From positions 806,001 to 870,000 of the forward strand of contig NZ_MUNT01000001.1 in assembly GCF_002001175.1 (NCBI RefSeq): a stretch of 64,000 bases of DNA. Reading direction: 5' to 3'. The DNA comes from Rhodanobacter sp. C03. GTDB lineage: Bacteria; Pseudomonadota; Gammaproteobacteria; Xanthomonadales; Rhodanobacteraceae. The notes beneath the pieces were generated by a model. It was given only the letters and a program-made list of their open reading frames with translations. It did not search any database and was not told where the DNA came from. Made by a program: the position numbers and the translations under genes. This document shows positions 53,235-62,881 of the stretch, piece by piece; the first letter of the stretch is position 1; each line of letters opens with the position of its first letter.

Positions 53235-55667
53235 ATGAATCTGCATCACAAGTTGTTGTATGTCGCCATGGCACTCGTGCTCGCTCCGGGCACGCTGCTT
53301 GCGGCAGGTCAGGACGCGTCGGCGCCAAACCCGCCATCCCAGAATCCGAACGCCGCTGACAAGAAAGTCAAGGATCTGGATGCCATCTCGGTTACCGCGA
53401 CCAAGCGCGAAACGCCGCTGCAGAAAACGCCAGTGGCAGTCACGGCGATCACCGCGGACACGCTGGACAAGGAGCGCGTGATGACCGTGCAGGATCTGAC
53501 CAAGCTGGTGCCGGGTCTGCAGGGTACGTCAGAGGGTGATCATGACGTGGTGACGCTGACCATGCGTGGTATCGGCAACGACAGCGCCAAGACCGAGTAT
53601 GCCGATCCGGAAGTCGCGACCTTCGTTGACGGCGTGTATGCACCTCGCGCCGAGGCTGCCTCGGGCCTGCTGCTGGACATGGACGGGGTCGAAGCGCTGC
53701 GCGGCCCGCAGGGCACACTGTGGGGCCGCAACTCCACCGCTGGCGCCATCAGCTTCCAGACCGCCAAGCCCGACATCACCGGCGGCTTCTATGGCAATGG
53801 GCAGATAGAGGCGGGCAGCTACAGCCAGATGGGTACGCGTGCCGCGATCAACCTGCCTGTCAGCAGCACCTTCGCGATGCGTGTGGCCGTGGTGCACGAG
53901 CAGCACGATGGCTACGTCAACTACCAGAACCCGGCCAGCGAGATCCCGTCGGTGGCGCAGCAGCAGGCGACCTACCTCGCGTCGGGTGGCACTGCGGCAA
54001 ATTTCCAGCCGATCAACCTCAACCAGTTCATCCAGAGCGGCAAGAAGTACAACTCGCAGGATCAGTCCGCCGCCCGCGTGAGCGCACTGTGGCAACCCAG
54101 CGACTCGTTCAAGTGGAACCTGTCTTACGAGTATTTCATTGATCGAGGCACACCCAGCCTGAGCCTGATGCAGCAGCCCCGCCCGGGCCAGGATTTCTGG
54201 TCGGCGTTGATCGACACCGCACCATACCTGGATCGAACCTCCAAGACCGTGCGTAGCCGGATGGACTGGGAAATCAACGACGGCATGGAGCTCAGTTATA
54301 TCGCCGGCTATAACCGCTATTCCGGCAAGAGCGATTTCGACCAGGATGTCGGCGTGGCCGTACCCACCAGCTTCACCACCGGCGGTGTGCACCAGGAAGA
54401 CCGCACCAACTATTCGAACTACGAGGGCTACAGCAGCGAAATCGACCTGAAGTCGAAGGGGCAGCAGGCAGTCGACTGGATCGTCGGCGCCTACTACGAG
54501 TACGAAGACAACAACATCCGCTTCGACATTCCGATCATGAACGGTACCCAGCAAGGTACGGTCAGCTGGCAGGGTTCGTTCATCCAGCCGAAGGAAACGG
54601 TGGAGTCCAAGGCGGTGTTTGGTCAGGCCACCTGGCATATGTCCGATCATTGGCGTCTGACCGCCGGCGCACGCTGGTCGCATGACGACAAGGCCAACGA
54701 CGGCGGCATCAACTGGGACTGGGACTACGATCCGACCGTGCCACAGATGCCGATTTCGCCAGGTGTCCTGCCGGGCCCGGCGACGGGCTTTAGTGCAGGT
54801 CAGTACAACACCGCCACGTACAGCAAGAGCAAGATCACCTGGCTGACTCGTGTAGACACCGACATCGGCGAGCATGGCCTGGCCTATGCCAGCGTCTCCA
54901 CCGGCTACAAGTCCGGCGGCACTCAGGACGGTGGTGCGCTGTACAAGCCCGAGTCGCTTACCAACTACGAAGTCGGCACGAAGTTCGCGTTCTTCAACGG
55001 ACATCTGACCTGGAACAGCGCCGCCTACTACGAAGACTTCAAGAATTTCCAGCTGTCCGCGCCGATCACCTATGCCAATGGCGCGCATGGTCTGGGCTTC
55101 TCCAATGTGCAGGGCAATACCGAAGTGATCGGCTTCGAGTCAGAGCTGGCTTTCCAGCAACAGGATGACCGCGCCAACCTGATTTTCTCGGCCATTCCCA
55201 AGAAGAAACTCGGCACGCTGCTTTATGCCGGCAGCAACGATTACGCCGGTTTCCCGGCCTGCCCGCCGACTGCACCGCTGGGCGTGGGCAACTGCTTGAA
55301 TGTCACCGGCAACGATCTGCCGCACGCACCGAACGTCTCGCTGACCGGCATCTACGAGCATGACTTCCATCTGGGAAATGGCGCCCGTCTGACGCCGCGC
55401 TTGAGTGCCCAGTACCAGAGTGCGCAATGGCTCAGCTGGTTCAACCTGGGTGCTCCTGACAAGCAGAAGGCGTATGTGCGTGAGGACTTGTCGCTGCGTT
55501 ACAGCGAGCCGGGCGATCGCTGGTACGTCAACCTGTATGTGCAGAACGTCTCCAACGACCGCATCAAGACCAGCGCAGGCAGCAGCATGGTCAATGGCAA
55601 CCTGCTGTACATCTCCCAATACCTGCCGCCGCGTACCTACGGTGTCCAGTTGGGTTTCTGGTTCTGA
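53235..55667 (+). CDS. TonB-dependent receptor (carbohydrate-type)
   Basis: 810-residue outer-membrane receptor. Signal peptide MNLHHKLLYVAMALVLAPGTLLAA; TonB box region LDAISVTATKRETP (about residue 50); plug domain with TVQDLTKLVPGLQ and VEALRGPQGTLWGRNSTAGAISF; then a 22-strand barrel ending in TYGVQLGFWF with the terminal aromatic. The plug motif is typical of the Xanthomonas/Caulobacter/Sphingomonas sugar and aromatic-uptake receptors. Together with a downstream flavin halogenase and an upstream LacI operator it forms a unit common to sugar-utilisation loci in these groups. Substrate is likely an oligosaccharide (beta-glucan-derived given GH3), by context. Confidence 0.93.
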   Translation: MNLHHKLLYVAMALVLAPGTLLAAGQDASAPNPPSQNPNAADKKVKDLDAISVTATKRETPLQKTPVAVTAITADTLDKERVMTVQDLTKLVPGLQGTSEGDHDVVTLTMRGIGNDSAKTEYADPEVATFVDGVYAPRAEAASGLLLDMDGVEALRGPQGTLWGRNSTAGAISFQTAKPDITGGFYGNGQIEAGSYSQMGTRAAINLPVSSTFAMRVAVVHEQHDGYVNYQNPASEIPSVAQQQATYLASGGTAANFQPINLNQFIQSGKKYNSQDQSAARVSALWQPSDSFKWNLSYEYFIDRGTPSLSLMQQPRPGQDFWSALIDTAPYLDRTSKTVRSRMDWEINDGMELSYIAGYNRYSGKSDFDQDVGVAVPTSFTTGGVHQEDRTNYSNYEGYSSEIDLKSKGQQAVDWIVGAYYEYEDNNIRFDIPIMNGTQQGTVSWQGSFIQPKETVESKAVFGQATWHMSDHWRLTAGARWSHDDKANDGGINWDWDYDPTVPQMPISPGVLPGPATGFSAGQYNTATYSKSKITWLTRVDTDIGEHGLAYASVSTGYKSGGTQDGGALYKPESLTNYEVGTKFAFFNGHLTWNSAAYYEDFKNFQLSAPITYANGAHGLGFSNVQGNTEVIGFESELAFQQQDDRANLIFSAIPKKKLGTLLYAGSNDYAGFPACPPTAPLGVGNCLNVTGNDLPHAPNVSLTGIYEHDFHLGNGARLTPRLSAQYQSAQWLSWFNLGAPDKQKAYVREDLSLRYSEPGDRWYVNLYVQNVSNDRIKTSAGSSMVNGNLLYISQYLPPRTYGVQLGFWF

Positions 55668-55760
55668 TGATCGAGTCCGCGCGGCTAGTGACGCAACACT
55701 GTTGCCGTTCTGAAGGCATCACGACGAGGATGTCTTCAATCCTCCCCTGAATGGCACTTT

Positions 55761-55793
55761 GGCCGGACCCTCGTGGGGGTCCGGCCTTTCTTT
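55761..55793 (+). terminator. Intrinsic terminator after the TonB-dependent receptor
   Basis: Ten-base stem GGCCGGACCC/GGGTCCGGCC with loop TCGTGG, followed by TTTCTTTC. It separates the receptor from the halogenase gene 104 bases further on, so read-through or a second promoter would be needed for the latter. Confidence 0.85.
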
Positions 55794-55896
55794 CGAGGGC
55801 GCGACGAGAGCAGGTTGTTGCGGTGAAAACCGACCGTGCCTTTACCGGGTGTCAAACCAGCGGTGACGTCTGCACCGCCTGCGCAAGGAACAAGAC

Positions 55897-57492
55897 ATGC
55901 CGCGATTGAAGAAAGTGCTTGTGGTGGGTGGCGGTACGGCCGGCTGGCTGGCTGCGTGTTACCTGGCGAAAGCCATGAATGCGGTTCATCCGGACAGTGT
56001 CCAGGTGCATCTGGTCGAGTCGGACCATATCGGCCTGCTCGGGGTGGGCGAGGCCACGTTCCCTTCGATCCGCGGCACGTTGGCGGCGATCGGACTGGAT
56101 GAGCGACGTTTCCTGGTGGAGGCTACGGCAACCTACAAGCAAGGTATCCACTATCGCCATTGGGTCAGGTCGCCAGGCACGCCCGGCAGCGACCATTTCT
56201 TTCATCCCTTCAGCCAACCGAGTCAGCGACCCGGCGGCCCCGAGCTATTGCCGTACTGGCTGCTGGGAGCCGCTCCCGCGGGTGTGTCGTTCGCCGATGC
56301 AGTGACCATGCAGAGCACCCTGGTCGATCACGGACGCGGCCCGAGGCGCCCGACCGATCCCGATTATCAGGGGCCGATGAATCATGCGTTCCATTTCGAT
56401 GCTGCCTGCTTTGCCAAGGTGCTGGCCGAACACGGTCAGGAAACGCTGGGTGTGAAGCGGCACGTCGCGACAGTCGAACGCGCCGTGCTGGACGAACAGG
56501 GCGCCATCGCATGTGTGGTGACCAAGGAACTGGGTGAGCTGACCGCAGACCTCTACGTGGATTGCACCGGCCTGCGCAGCGCCTTGATCGGCGGCATCAT
56601 GCAGTCGCCGTTTCACAGCCGCCGGGACGTCCTGTTCGCCGATCGCGCCGTGGCGATGCAGGTACTTTATGCGAAGCCGGATGCGCCGATCCCGCCTTAC
56701 ACCATTTCCACTGCGCAGGAAGCCGGCTGGATCTGGGACATCGGTTTGCAGAAGCGCCGCGGTGTCGGCTACGTGTATTCCTCGCGCCACACGGATGCGG
56801 AACGTGCGGAGGAAGTGTTTCGCCGTTACCTGGGTGCGGCCGGCGAAGGGCTGACGGCCATGCACATCAAGTTCGAAACCGGTTACCGGCCCGAGCATTG
56901 GCGCAAGAACTGCGTTGCGGTCGGCCTCGCGGGCGGCTTCGTGGAGCCGCTGGAATCGACCGGAATCGCGTTGATCGAACTGGCTACGTATCTGCTTACT
57001 CATCTGTTGCCAGGTGACACCGACAACATGGAAAGCGCCGCACGTCATTTCAACGAGATGATGGTTGCACGCTACGACCGCATCATCGACTTCATCAAGA
57101 TGCACTACTGCCTGAGCCAGCGGCGCGACTCGCCGTTCTGGATCGACAACTGCGACGCCGCCAGCATCCCGCAAACCCTGCAGGAAAAGCTCGCTAAGTG
57201 GAAGCTGCGGCCGCCGCATCGGCTGGATTTCGTCGGCGACCTGGAAATGTTCATGACCGCCAGCTGGCAGTACGTGCTGTACGGCATGGAGTTCCAGACC
57301 GACCTCGAGTCAATGCGCAGTGCCTATCCGCACATGGAAGCGGCGCGCCGGGAATTCGCGATGATCCGCCAGGCGGCCGCTCGCGCACTCGACGATCTGC
57401 CGGATCATCGTGCGCTGGTCGAACAGCTGTGCCGCGAACATATGCAGCGCATCCGGCCAGATGCGGATATGGCTGCATCCGCCAGTGGTTGA
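55897..57492 (+). CDS. Flavin-dependent (tryptophan halogenase-family) protein
   Basis: 531 residues. FAD-binding GGGTAGW at 11-17, the hypohalous-acid-relay Lys81 in ATATYKQGIHY (PrnA K79 position) and Glu353 in PLESTGI (PrnA E346 position) are all present. The halogenase WxWxIP motif appears as GWIWDIGLQ, with Gly for Pro. Relatives encoded next to TonB-dependent receptors in Xanthomonas and Caulobacter are called tryptophan halogenases, but free tryptophan is not their shown substrate; some brominate indole-like compounds. AAGGAAC precedes the ATG. No flavin reductase gene is adjacent, so FADH2 must come from elsewhere. Confidence 0.9.
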   Translation: MPRLKKVLVVGGGTAGWLAACYLAKAMNAVHPDSVQVHLVESDHIGLLGVGEATFPSIRGTLAAIGLDERRFLVEATATYKQGIHYRHWVRSPGTPGSDHFFHPFSQPSQRPGGPELLPYWLLGAAPAGVSFADAVTMQSTLVDHGRGPRRPTDPDYQGPMNHAFHFDAACFAKVLAEHGQETLGVKRHVATVERAVLDEQGAIACVVTKELGELTADLYVDCTGLRSALIGGIMQSPFHSRRDVLFADRAVAMQVLYAKPDAPIPPYTISTAQEAGWIWDIGLQKRRGVGYVYSSRHTDAERAEEVFRRYLGAAGEGLTAMHIKFETGYRPEHWRKNCVAVGLAGGFVEPLESTGIALIELATYLLTHLLPGDTDNMESAARHFNEMMVARYDRIIDFIKMHYCLSQRRDSPFWIDNCDAASIPQTLQEKLAKWKLRPPHRLDFVGDLEMFMTASWQYVLYGMEFQTDLESMRSAYPHMEAARREFAMIRQAAARALDDLPDHRALVEQLCREHMQRIRPDADMAASASG

Positions 57493-57555
57493 ACTGCAGA
57501 TTGTCCCTGTCGGGCTCCTCGCGTTGAAGGGAGGGGTTGGGGCAGGATCAGCTTT

Positions 57556-59745
57556 TCATGGCGTGGCGACCCTGCCGCCCAGTGGCGCAATCAGCAGATC
57601 GCCGATGCTTGCGCTGTTCAACGGGCCGTCGCTACCGCCGACACCGCCGGTGTAATGCGCGAAGTGGGCGAGATAGCTCATGTTGAAACCGTCATCGAGG
57701 GCGAACTGGCAGCGGGCGCCGGCTTTCGCGGCGAAGCGGCCCCAGGTCGAGCCCTGCACGCCGATGCTGTGTGGCATCACGATCGGCAGGAGCTGCTCGT
57801 CGCTGCCATCGCAGCGGATCAGCAGCATCTTCACTGCGGCGGTGACGCCGGTGTTGATCGGGCCATGTTCGTTGGCGTAGTCGAGTGAAACGCGATAGTT
57901 GCCGGTGGTCGGTGCCGTCCACGTGCGCGGCCAGTTGCCAGCGACTTTCATGACATCGCCCACGCAGGTGTCGGGGCTGTGCAGCGATTCGAGGCCTTGT
58001 GCATCGATGCGCGTGGCGCTGACGCAGATCACTCCCGGCTGACGTGCGAGCTGGTCGTTGCCGTCGATGCTGCCGTGGCGCTGGCCGTTGAGATAGAGCA
58101 TCACCTTGCCGTCGACCTGCACGTGCCAGCCACCGGCAGTGGCGGTCAGCACGGGCGCGGGCGGAGCAGATGGTGCATACAACGGTGCATCGATGCGCAG
58201 CGGCGTGTCCTGTACCTGGATCGCCTTGAGCGTCACGACCGTGTTTTTACCGTGCGTGTCGGTGCGGTCGGCGACCAGCAAGTTGCCGTCGTGGTGCGCG
58301 GGAAGCTGCAACGTGATGTCCCGGTCCGGCAAGTTCAGCGTGATCGACGTACGTTGGCCGAACAGCATTGGCACCAGCGAGGTGGGCAGTTTGGGTTCGA
58401 CGCGACCGTCTTCGGTGAGACCGAACACGCCTTCGGTCACCACCGCGAAGTAGGCGGCCACCGACCACACCTGCCGCGGCGAGTTGACCACCGGGCCGCT
58501 GAGCTTGCCCTCGTCGACGTGCTGGCCTTGGGTCAACAGCTCGTAGTTCTCCATATTGGAGCCGTACAACGCGGCGCCACGCATCACCGACTCGATCTCA
58601 TGTGCGATGCGTGACGGCGAGTTCACCACGCGTGCGGCGCGCAGCGCATAGGCGCTGACGAACGGCCAGATCGCGCGGTTGTGGTAGATCGGCTGGTCGG
58701 CACGCTCGGGCCAGATCACCGGGCTGCCGGCTGGCCAGGTCGGATAGTTCGCCAGCGTCTGCCGCGCACGCTCGCCATCGGCCACGCCACTGGTGATCGC
58801 CAGCGCGATGCCGAGCAGGTCGTAAGTGTCGTAAGGCGTGCCGTCGCCGCCGAGGTAGCTCATGTAGAGGCCACGGTCAGCGCGCCAGAAGTGCGCGTTG
58901 ATCGCGGACTTCAGTGCGGCGGCCTGCGCGCGGTAAGTGCTGGCAGCCTTCGCATCGTGGTGCGCATTGGCCAGCGTGGCAGCCAGCTGCAGTGCCTGGT
59001 AGTGCAGCACGTTGGTGGACAGCGCGAATGATTGCCCGATGGCAACGACGTCGTTCGCTGTCCAAGCCGGATAGGTCTGCTCGCGCCAGTCGAGGAACGA
59101 GGTCTCACCGCGATACAGGCCGAACCCGGCGTCGAATGCGTACTGCCGATCCTGCGTCAGCGTGTTGCCCAGCGCATGGTAGACGTTCTCGGCGAACGCC
59201 TTGTCGCCGAGCAGGTGTTGCGCGCCGAGGAACCACACCACGCGGTCGGTGCTGATCGGCCAGCTGCCGCCCGAGCCGGTGTCCTGCATTACATACAGGC
59301 CCTCCGGCGCAGACGGCACGCGCACATCGGACAGCTTGAAGCGCAGGCCATTGCGTGAGCGTGCAGCATCGAAGCGCCACAGGCCGAGGTCGACCGAATA
59401 CGACAGATCGCGTGTCCACACATACGGCCACTTCAGGCCGGTCTCGAAACACACGCAGGGAATCGGCTGGCCGTGATCGAACGCGCCATCGCGGATCGCC
59501 GTCACCGAATCCTGCTGCAGATCGTCCTGCGCCATCGCGAACAAGCCGTCGAACAGCGGGCTGGCGGTATCCACGTGCAGCGGCTGTACCGGGATCACGC
59601 GCTGCCCGTACGGCCATGCCAGCGTGTAGGCATCCTGTGCATCGCGACTCATGCTCACGTGCACGCCGTGCCAGTCCAGCCCCTCCTGCCACGTCGGCGC
59701 GTTCGCGCCTGCCGCCATCGCCGCGGCCAGCAGCATGTTCAGCAT
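57556..59745 (-). CDS. Six-hairpin glycosidase-family secreted protein (alpha-glucosidase-like)
   Basis: 729 residues with a short signal peptide (MLNMLLAAAMAAGANA). The central part (about 85-470) is an (alpha/alpha)6-barrel: KWPYVWTRDLSYSVDLGLWRF, SFLDWREQTYPAW with conserved acidic residues, DLLGIALAITSG, VIWPERADQPIYHNRAIWPFVSAYAL. Proteins like this are found in maltodextrin loci of Xanthomonadales. The C-terminal 250 residues are beta-rich, including a jelly-roll-like module (WTAPTTGNYRVSLDYANEHG) suggesting carbohydrate binding. GH15/GH63-like activity is inferred. Its upstream region duplicates that of the MFS/GH13 operon, so co-regulation is likely. Confidence 0.85.
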   Translation of the reverse strand: MLNMLLAAAMAAGANAPTWQEGLDWHGVHVSMSRDAQDAYTLAWPYGQRVIPVQPLHVDTASPLFDGLFAMAQDDLQQDSVTAIRDGAFDHGQPIPCVCFETGLKWPYVWTRDLSYSVDLGLWRFDAARSRNGLRFKLSDVRVPSAPEGLYVMQDTGSGGSWPISTDRVVWFLGAQHLLGDKAFAENVYHALGNTLTQDRQYAFDAGFGLYRGETSFLDWREQTYPAWTANDVVAIGQSFALSTNVLHYQALQLAATLANAHHDAKAASTYRAQAAALKSAINAHFWRADRGLYMSYLGGDGTPYDTYDLLGIALAITSGVADGERARQTLANYPTWPAGSPVIWPERADQPIYHNRAIWPFVSAYALRAARVVNSPSRIAHEIESVMRGAALYGSNMENYELLTQGQHVDEGKLSGPVVNSPRQVWSVAAYFAVVTEGVFGLTEDGRVEPKLPTSLVPMLFGQRTSITLNLPDRDITLQLPAHHDGNLLVADRTDTHGKNTVVTLKAIQVQDTPLRIDAPLYAPSAPPAPVLTATAGGWHVQVDGKVMLYLNGQRHGSIDGNDQLARQPGVICVSATRIDAQGLESLHSPDTCVGDVMKVAGNWPRTWTAPTTGNYRVSLDYANEHGPINTGVTAAVKMLLIRCDGSDEQLLPIVMPHSIGVQGSTWGRFAAKAGARCQFALDDGFNMSYLAHFAHYTGGVGGSDGPLNSASIGDLLIAPLGGRVATP

Positions 59746-60065
59746 GCTTGCACCGCAGGTATCCCGGTATGGATCAGATGCTTCATCGGCACGCCCCTCC
59801 TGCAGCTGTTATGTCATGGCGCGATATGCCCCGCATGTTGCAGGCGCAGCATCGACGCCAGGATCGATCAGCGTGGACTATGCATGGTAGACAGTGTCGC
59901 AGTGCAGCAACCAGCGGTTGCATACGTATTCATGCGGGTGTGAAAGCAGGGGATGCCGCAATGAGTCCCGAGGTGCCGATCATGCTCGCGAGAACTCGGA
60001 GGCCGGAACAGCCTGCGCTGCGGCAGGCCCTGATCCGGGCGGCGGCGATCGGCTACCTGGCTTGA
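59746..60065. promoter_or_regulatory. Control region of the six-hairpin glycosidase gene
   Basis: 320 bases without a gene. It contains the second copy of the duplicated module (59803-59934), with the inverted repeat GCAACC-AGC-GGTTGC at 59907-59921. The remainder up to the lipoprotein stop shows nothing recognisable. Confidence 0.7.
59803..59934 (-). repeat. Duplicated promoter module, copy 2
   Basis: Counterpart of 48866-48998, 58-189 bases upstream of the glycosidase gene. The inverted repeat GCAACCAGCGGTTGC at 59907-59921 is perfect here (GCAACC/GGTTGC around AGC) but degenerate in the other copy. Conserved flanks include TGCATACGTATTCATG. Confidence 0.82.
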
Positions 60066-60410
60066 CTACATCATGCAGTGCTTGACTTGCTCGAAGTACC
60101 AGGTGTCGTCGTAGGGCAGCTGCGAGTAGTACTTTGCGGTCGTGTTTGCCCCGACCGGCTTGATATCCACCAGCGCGACAATCGGACCATCCGCATTCTG
60201 CTGAAGCTGGATGCTGATGCCGCCAATCATCTGGGCGGTGGTCATGTGCAGCGGCTTGGTTGACCAGGCGCTGGACACGCACGACGCGACATCCTCCGCA
60301 CTGTTGCTTCCGATATAGACAGCGGTCGGTGTCGAATCGCGCAACTTCGCCACGCTTGAGCACCCTGACAGCAAGGTCATGCTGATGACGCAGGCCATAT
60401 ATCGTTTCAT
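60066..60410 (-). CDS. Small hypothetical lipoprotein
   Basis: 114 residues. Signal peptide with lipobox: MKRYMACVISMTLLSGCSS (Cys 17). The mature part has one conserved-looking Cys (DVASC) and ends in VKHCMM, so a disulfide is possible; SIQLQQNADGPIVALVDIKP suggests a small beta-sheet domain. A TATACT box about 48 bases upstream (minus strand, 60457-60462) may be its -10 element. It is a stand-alone gene between the glucan locus and the molybdenum hydroxylase operon. Function unknown. Confidence 0.72.
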   Translation of the reverse strand: MKRYMACVISMTLLSGCSSVAKLRDSTPTAVYIGSNSAEDVASCVSSAWSTKPLHMTTAQMIGGISIQLQQNADGPIVALVDIKPVGANTTAKYYSQLPYDDTWYFEQVKHCMM

Positions 60411-60610
60411 GTTCGCTTCTTGTCGTTGGTTTCGTGTGTGTCGCGCCTGGCGTCCGAGTATAGGCCCGCGGCAGCTTGACGTTTCGGATGGAGCACGCGC
60501 CGAAGGTGTACTTCAGCACGTACGTAGGGCTCTTCCTGCGCTGACGCCCTCCTGTCAGCGGCACGACGGCGCATGTGCGGCGCACCGGTTCCGCCGTCAC
60601 TGATCACGAG

Positions 60611-62881
60611 TTACAGCAGCCGCAGCAGCTCCTTCATCAATGGCAGTCGGCGTACGCGCACGGCGGTGGCGCGGAACACCGCGTTGGCCAGCGCAGGAGC
60701 GGCGGTGGGCATGGCGAGCAGGCTGGCACCGGTGGGCGGCAGGTCATCGTTGGGGACGACGATCACTTCCACCGCATTGGGCAGCTGGGCCATGCTGGCC
60801 AGCGGGTAGTCCTTGAAATTGTGCTGCTGGATCTGGCCGTCCTTGAACGTGATCGCCAGGTTGAGCGCGATGGAGAGCGCATCGAGCGTGGCGCCGGCAA
60901 CCTGGCCTTCCAGACCCTGCGGGTTGATCACGCGACCGACATCGACCGCGCAGACGACACGATGGATGATCAGCTTCTCGCCCTGCATCGCCACCTCGAT
61001 CGCATGTGCGACATAGGCACCGTCGACGTGCCAGCAGGCGATGCCGAGACCGTTCACGCTGTGCAGCCAGTTCTTCCAGCCGATGCGGTCGGCAACCAGC
61101 TTCAGCACGTTGGTCAGCCGGCCAGTGTCCAGCACGCCGCCAGCGCTCAACGACAATTGGCGCGGCGCACCGAGCAGGCGCAGATGGGTGTCGAGCGGAT
61201 CCTCCTTCATGCTGTGCGCGATTTCGTCGATGAAGCTTTCCACCGCGAATGCGTTGCTCAGCTGCGGCATGCCGCGCATCGGGCCGCGCGGGATCGACGC
61301 ATTGAGGGCGTACCAGTCGCTGCGGTAGTTAGGCACCAGCGCGGCCGGCAACTGGTCGGCCTGCAGTTCGGACGTCCATAGCCGGTTGTCCGGTACACCG
61401 CGATGGATCAGCGCCGAGGCACTGGCCAAGCGCTGGTTCCAGCCGGTCAGCTGGCGCTTGTGGTCGATGATCGCGCTGAGCTGGTGCACGCTGCCGGAGC
61501 GGTAGTAGTCGTGATCGAGATCCTCTCCGTGCGTCCAAAGCAGGCGCACAGGCTTGTCGACTGCCTTGGCCAGCATCACCGCCTCGGCCACATAGTCATG
61601 GTCGAGCCGGCGGCCGTAGCCACCGCCGATACGCGGCACGCTGATCTCGATCTGCGCGGGACCGAGTCCGGTCAGGCGTTGCACCACGGCCCAGGCCTTC
61701 TGCGGCGCCTGAGTGGGTACCACCACGCTGGCGTGATCCTTGTCCAGCCGCACCAGGCAGTTCATCGGTTCGGCGGTGGCATGCGCCAGCCACGGCTGGT
61801 AGTAGATGGCGTCGAGCCGGCGTGCGGCTTTCCTGCTCGCGGCATCGACATCGCCATCGTTGCGCACGCGTGCCGTAGGATCGGTCTTGCCGGCGAGCAG
61901 GGCGCCGGCCTGCTGTTCCAGCGAATTGCTGCTTTCGCTGCCGCTGGCGCCGGGTTTCCATTCGAGCTTGAGCTTCTGCCGGCCTTGCAGCGCCGACCAG
62001 GTATCTTCGGCCAGCACGGCTACTGCCGGCGCGATCACCGTGTTGCCCAGCAGCTGGCCGGGTTCCGGTTTCAACTGCAGCACCTTCACCACGCCCTTGA
62101 CCGCCAGGGTGTCGTTGGTGTCGATATGCGCCAGGGTGCCATCGGGCCACGGGCAATGCGCCAGCACGGCAACCAGTGCCTCGCCGTAGTGCTGGTCGAT
62201 CGCATATTGCATCTGCCCGGTGACGATGGCGCGTGCGTCGACGTCGCCGGCCGGTTTGCCGATCAACCGGTATTGGTCGGGTGTCTTCACCGCGGGCGGA
62301 TTGTTCGGCAGCGCGATCTTGCTGGCGTCCTCGGCGAGACTGGCGTAGCTGAAGCGGCGACCATCCGGCGCGATCACCGTGCCGGCATCGCAGCGCAGCT
62401 TGTCGGCTGGCACGCCGAGGCGGTGTGCGGCAGCCTGCAGCAGCAGCCAGCGCGCCAGTGCGCCTACCTGGCGCAGATCATTCCAGGCAGCCGGGATCGA
62501 ACCGCCGACGCCACCGACCTGGTGTCCGTAAGTCCAGCGCGGCTGGCCGTTGTTGTCGCTCACGCCGAGGCCGAGCGCCACCACGCTGACGGTGTTCCAG
62601 TCGGCATCGAGTTCGTCGGCGATGATCCGCGGCAGCGAGGTGGCCACGCCGGTGCCGGTGTCCGGGTCGCGTGCGCCGATCAGCACGTTGCCGTCGCTGT
62701 CGATGCGCACGTACGCGCCGAGGTCGTAGAACGTGTCGCCGAGCATGGCCAGCGGCAGCGGCGCATCGGCGGCGCTGGCGGTGCGGATGCCGACCATCAG
62801 CACGCCGGCGCCGCCGGCGAGCACCTGCAGGAAACGGCGACGCGAGAGTCGGATGCGGTCAGCCGGGATGTGGTCGTTCAT
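60611..62881 (-). CDS. Molybdopterin-binding subunit of an isoquinoline 1-oxidoreductase-like hydroxylase (IorB-like, divergent)
   Basis: 756 residues with a twin-arginine signal (RLSRRRFLQVLAGGAG), so exported folded. Family features: molybdopterin-binding loop VPRIGGGYGRRLDHDYVAEA, AFAVESFIDEIAH, and VVCAVDVGRVINPQGLEGQ. The C-terminal active-site motif, GVGEPGTPP in typical IorB proteins, here reads TGASLLAMPTAAPALANA: the catalytic Glu is not at its usual place. The Gly-rich EGGI segment after AVDVG is also altered (VAGATLDAL). The ATG at 62881 overlaps the stop of the iron-sulfur subunit gene (ATGA). It may bind cofactor but lack normal hydroxylase activity. Confidence 0.88.
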   Translation of the reverse strand: MNDHIPADRIRLSRRRFLQVLAGGAGVLMVGIRTASAADAPLPLAMLGDTFYDLGAYVRIDSDGNVLIGARDPDTGTGVATSLPRIIADELDADWNTVSVVALGLGVSDNNGQPRWTYGHQVGGVGGSIPAAWNDLRQVGALARWLLLQAAAHRLGVPADKLRCDAGTVIAPDGRRFSYASLAEDASKIALPNNPPAVKTPDQYRLIGKPAGDVDARAIVTGQMQYAIDQHYGEALVAVLAHCPWPDGTLAHIDTNDTLAVKGVVKVLQLKPEPGQLLGNTVIAPAVAVLAEDTWSALQGRQKLKLEWKPGASGSESSNSLEQQAGALLAGKTDPTARVRNDGDVDAASRKAARRLDAIYYQPWLAHATAEPMNCLVRLDKDHASVVVPTQAPQKAWAVVQRLTGLGPAQIEISVPRIGGGYGRRLDHDYVAEAVMLAKAVDKPVRLLWTHGEDLDHDYYRSGSVHQLSAIIDHKRQLTGWNQRLASASALIHRGVPDNRLWTSELQADQLPAALVPNYRSDWYALNASIPRGPMRGMPQLSNAFAVESFIDEIAHSMKEDPLDTHLRLLGAPRQLSLSAGGVLDTGRLTNVLKLVADRIGWKNWLHSVNGLGIACWHVDGAYVAHAIEVAMQGEKLIIHRVVCAVDVGRVINPQGLEGQVAGATLDALSIALNLAITFKDGQIQQHNFKDYPLASMAQLPNAVEVIVVPNDDLPPTGASLLAMPTAAPALANAVFRATAVRVRRLPLMKELLRLL

